Shown here: piece after piece, positions 6,330 to 8,175 of the stretch
Layout of the letters: the number at the start of each line of letters is the position of its first letter
Position numbering within the stretch: position 1 is the stretch's first letter
NCBI GenBank assembly: GCA_002730485.1
Contig: PCAH01000189.1
Coordinates: forward strand, 1 to 8,175
Length of the DNA stretch: 8,175 bases
Direction of reading: 5' to 3'
Source of the DNA: Dehalococcoidia bacterium
Lineage (GTDB): Bacteria; Chloroflexota; Dehalococcoidia; UBA3495
Made by a program: the position numbers and the translations under genes
The notes under the pieces: model-generated
What the model was told of the DNA's origin: nothing
Databases searched by the model: none
The model's input: only the letters and a program-made list of their open reading frames with translations

Positions 6330-7616
6330 ATGCAACTTAGCAAATCAGAAGCACTATTCGCCGAGGCCCAGAAATATATCCCTGGCGGCGTTAACAGTCC
6401 GGTCCGGTCATTTAGGGCCGTGGGCGGCACTCCGCCGTTCATCGCAAGGGGCCAGGGCGCGCGCGTCTGGGACGTGGACGGCAACGAGTACATCGATTAC
6501 CTGGGTTCCTGGGGGCCGCTGGTCCTGGGCCACTCCCATCCAGCCGTGGTCGAGGTCCTCAAAAAGACCGTCGAAGGCGGGACCAGCTTCGGCGCTCCAG
6601 TGGAACAGGAAGTTGAACTGGCCAAGCTGATCTGCGGCGGCCTACCATCGGTAGACTCCGTCCGCTTGGTCAGCTCGGGCACCGAGGCCTGCATGAGCGC
6701 CATTCGGCTGGCCCGGGCCTTTACCGGCCGCGACAAAATCATCAAGTTTGCCGGTTGCTATCACGGCCACGCTGACGGCCTGCTGGTGAAAGCCGGTTCG
6801 GGCGCGCTGACCCACGGCATCCCCACCAGCGCCGGGGTCCCAGAGTCCTACGCCAGCGAGACCCTGGTGGCTGATTTCAACGACATCGAATCGGTGGAAA
6901 AATCCTTCCTAGCCAACCCCACGTCCATCGCCGCCATCATCATCGAGCCGGTGGCCGGCAACATGGGTGTCGTCCCTCCAGCAGATGGGTTCTTGGCAGA
7001 TCTGCGGAAGATCACCCAGGACAACGGCGCGCTGCTGATCTTTGATGAGGTCATCACCGGCTTCAGGGTCGGACCCAACGGCGCCCAGGGTCTGTTCGGC
7101 ATCACACCCGACATCACCACCATGGGCAAGATCATCGGCGGGGGACTGCCGGTGGGGGCTTACGGCGGGCGGGAAGACATCATGCAGATGGTCGCGCCGC
7201 TGGGGGCGATGTACCAGGCCGGCACGCTGTCCGGTAACCCGTTGGCAGTGAGCGCCGGTATCGCGACGCTCACAGAACTTCAAAAGCCAGGAACTTTCGA
7301 GCGTCTGGACACCCTGGCCCAGCGTTTTACGGACGGTGTGACCGCTGCCTTCCAGAAGGCTGAGATACCTTCAACCATCAACCGGGTCGGCTCCATGTTC
7401 ACCGGGTTCTTCAACCCTGGGCCGGTGGCTGGACTAGCCGCCGCCGAGGGTTCGGACACCGAGATATACGGCCGTTACTTCCACGCCATGCAGGAGCAGG
7501 GTGTCTACATCGCCCCGTCCCAATTCGAGTGCGGATTCGTCTCAACAGCGCACACAGAAACAGACATCGACACAACCATCGACAAGGTCTCAGCGGCTCT
7601 TAGCAACCTCCGCTAG
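6330..7616 (+). CDS. hemL: Glutamate-1-semialdehyde 2,1-aminomutase
   Basis: This 428-residue PLP enzyme converts glutamate-1-semialdehyde to 5-aminolevulinate, the last step of the C5 route. The length is typical. Motifs are YIPGGVNSPVRSFRAVGG (16-33), VSSGTEACMSAIRLARAFTG (114-133), CYHGHADGLLVKAGSG (143-158), IIIEPVAGN (203-211), LLIFDEVITGFRVG (235-248) with Asp239 facing the pyridine nitrogen, and TTMGKIIGGGLPVGAYGGR (263-281) with Lys267 as the PLP Schiff base. YQAGTLSGNPLA (295-306) further separates it from ordinary class III aminotransferases. AGGA sits 6 bases before the ATG. Its substrate comes from glutamyl-tRNA reductase (HemA), which is not encoded in the window. It is the last gene of the + strand operon, and the strong hairpin begins 20 bases past the stop. 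Confidence 0.97.
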   Translation: MQLSKSEALFAEAQKYIPGGVNSPVRSFRAVGGTPPFIARGQGARVWDVDGNEYIDYLGSWGPLVLGHSHPAVVEVLKKTVEGGTSFGAPVEQEVELAKLICGGLPSVDSVRLVSSGTEACMSAIRLARAFTGRDKIIKFAGCYHGHADGLLVKAGSGALTHGIPTSAGVPESYASETLVADFNDIESVEKSFLANPTSIAAIIIEPVAGNMGVVPPADGFLADLRKITQDNGALLIFDEVITGFRVGPNGAQGLFGITPDITTMGKIIGGGLPVGAYGGREDIMQMVAPLGAMYQAGTLSGNPLAVSAGIATLTELQKPGTFERLDTLAQRFTDGVTAAFQKAEIPSTINRVGSMFTGFFNPGPVAGLAAAEGSDTEIYGRYFHAMQEQGVYIAPSQFECGFVSTAHTETDIDTTIDKVSAALSNLR

Positions 7617-7635
7617 GCTTACTCACGCTAAAAAG

Positions 7636-7669
7636 AAAAGGCTCTCTTTCCTCGGAAGGAGAGCCTTTT
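7636..7669. terminator. Bidirectional intrinsic terminator between hemL and sodN
   Basis: A 15-base-pair stem runs from AAAAGGCTCTC (7636-7646) through TTTC to GAAGGAGAGCC and the closing T-run, with the four-base loop CTCG at 7651-7654 and one G-T pair (7647-7658). On the + strand it ends in TTTTT (7666-7670). On the - strand the run AAAAGAAAA (7631-7639) reads as a T-rich tail. It can thus stop both hemL and sodN transcripts, which face each other. Confidence 0.93.
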
Positions 7670-7693
7670 TAATTACCGTGATTTAGTGGCTGC

Positions 7694-8164
7694 TTAGGCG
7701 CCGTAGCGGGCGGCGGCGTTGGGGTCGCTGTACTCGACACCCTTGGTGGCCCAGAAGGCGGTGGCGATGGCATCCACGGTGGAAACCAGCTCTTCGCATT
7801 TGCCTATGTCCACGTTCTGCTTGCACTGTCCGGCCAGCTTCAAAGCGACGTTAAAGGTGCCGTGGAGGTCAAATCCGTCGGGGGTGTTTGGCCAGCCGTA
7901 GTCGGCCCAAAGGACGCTGAGCTCGTGCTTGACCACTTCAGCATGCTCCTCTTTGACGGTGACGTAACGGGCCATCTTGTTCACGTAGTCCTGGTAGGCT
8001 CCGGCGTCACTGGCGTCGGGGCGCTCCAGGGTCTGCAACCTCAAAGTCATCTTCTGTACGGTCTGGGCGGCTATCTTAGCCGACAACGGCTCATAGATCC
8101 CGCATGGGACGTCACAATGTGCTTGCGCGATTTCTGGCTTGAACCAGCCTATTGGGTTAAACAT
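7694..8164 (-). CDS. sodN: Nickel superoxide dismutase precursor
   Basis: This 156-residue protein converts superoxide to oxygen and hydrogen peroxide using nickel. Residues 1-15 (MFNPIGWFKPEIAQA) are a leader that must be removed to expose His16. The exposed stretch HCDVPCGIYEP (16-26) is the nickel hook: mature His1, Cys2 and Cys6 bind the metal; family members often have Asp where Glu25 stands. The rest is the four-helix body, with VTVKEEHAEVVKHELSVLW (68-86) as the strongest family signature and a C-terminal IATAFWATKG segment. No export signal is recognised; the leader is the type cleaved by the SodX protease in other bacteria. The length fits the longer bacterial form. The start has GAGAGG (complement of 8170-8175) 5 bases upstream. 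Its promoter lies beyond the window. It is convergent with the haem operon and separately transcribed; no sodX follows it downstream. Confidence 0.95.
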   Translation of the reverse strand: MFNPIGWFKPEIAQAHCDVPCGIYEPLSAKIAAQTVQKMTLRLQTLERPDASDAGAYQDYVNKMARYVTVKEEHAEVVKHELSVLWADYGWPNTPDGFDLHGTFNVALKLAGQCKQNVDIGKCEELVSTVDAIATAFWATKGVEYSDPNAAARYGA

Positions 8165-8175
8165 AGCAGCCTCTC

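Noticed and set aside
1..8175. tRNA or rRNA genes, CRISPR arrays, insertion sequences or phage genes
   Set aside because: No such structure was seen; apart from the short leader and gaps, the window is filled by housekeeping genes.

Overview
The window is a compact tetrapyrrole (haem/sirohaem) biosynthesis operon on the + strand, followed by a convergent nickel superoxide dismutase gene on the - strand. Gene content, the fused CobA-HemD enzyme, TTG start codons, moderately high G+C and a neighbouring sodN suggest a Chloroflexota bacterium, most likely of the Dehalococcoidia type. That placement is an inference from gene style, not a proven assignment.

Layout. Positions 1-138 are an AT-rich leader with no supported gene; it holds a tandem TAGAT-type direct repeat and a small inverted repeat just before the first start codon. 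A gene for a small regulator with a MerR/excisionase-type DNA-binding head follows (139-756). A 65-base gap with four ATAG repeats leads to a fused AhbA-AhbB sirohaem decarboxylase (822-1910). Then come a precorrin-2 dehydrogenase of the SirC/CysG-N type with an unusual Cys-containing tail (1969-2718), hemC (2723-3688), a cobA-hemD fusion (3739-5265), hemB (5312-6295) and hemL (6330-7616). Gaps within the run are 4 to 65 bases and no internal intrinsic terminator is visible, so co-transcription is likely. A strong hairpin with an A-tract on one side and a T-tract on the other (7636-7669) lies between hemL and the sodN gene (7694-8164, - strand) and can end transcripts from both sides.

How the genes work together. 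HemL makes 5-aminolevulinate, HemB makes porphobilinogen, HemC makes hydroxymethylbilane, and the HemD half of the fusion closes it to uroporphyrinogen III. The CobA half methylates this to precorrin-2 and the SirC-like enzyme oxidises it to sirohydrochlorin. After iron insertion, the AhbA-AhbB fusion would decarboxylate sirohaem to 12,18-didecarboxysirohaem, the first committed step of the sirohaem-dependent haem route. No coproporphyrin- or protoporphyrin-route gene (hemE, hemN, hemG/Y, hemH) is present here. Also absent are hemA (glutamyl-tRNA reductase), a stand-alone sirohydrochlorin chelatase and the radical-SAM enzymes AhbC/AhbD; these must lie elsewhere or be replaced.

Most of the window is recognisable metabolism. 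The points most worth following up are the AhbA-AhbB fusion, the Cys tail on the SirC-like protein beside the missing chelatase, the absence of hemA at a very tight sirC-hemC junction, the regulator with tandem repeats ahead of its own gene, and a nickel SOD with no maturation protease gene on its downstream side.
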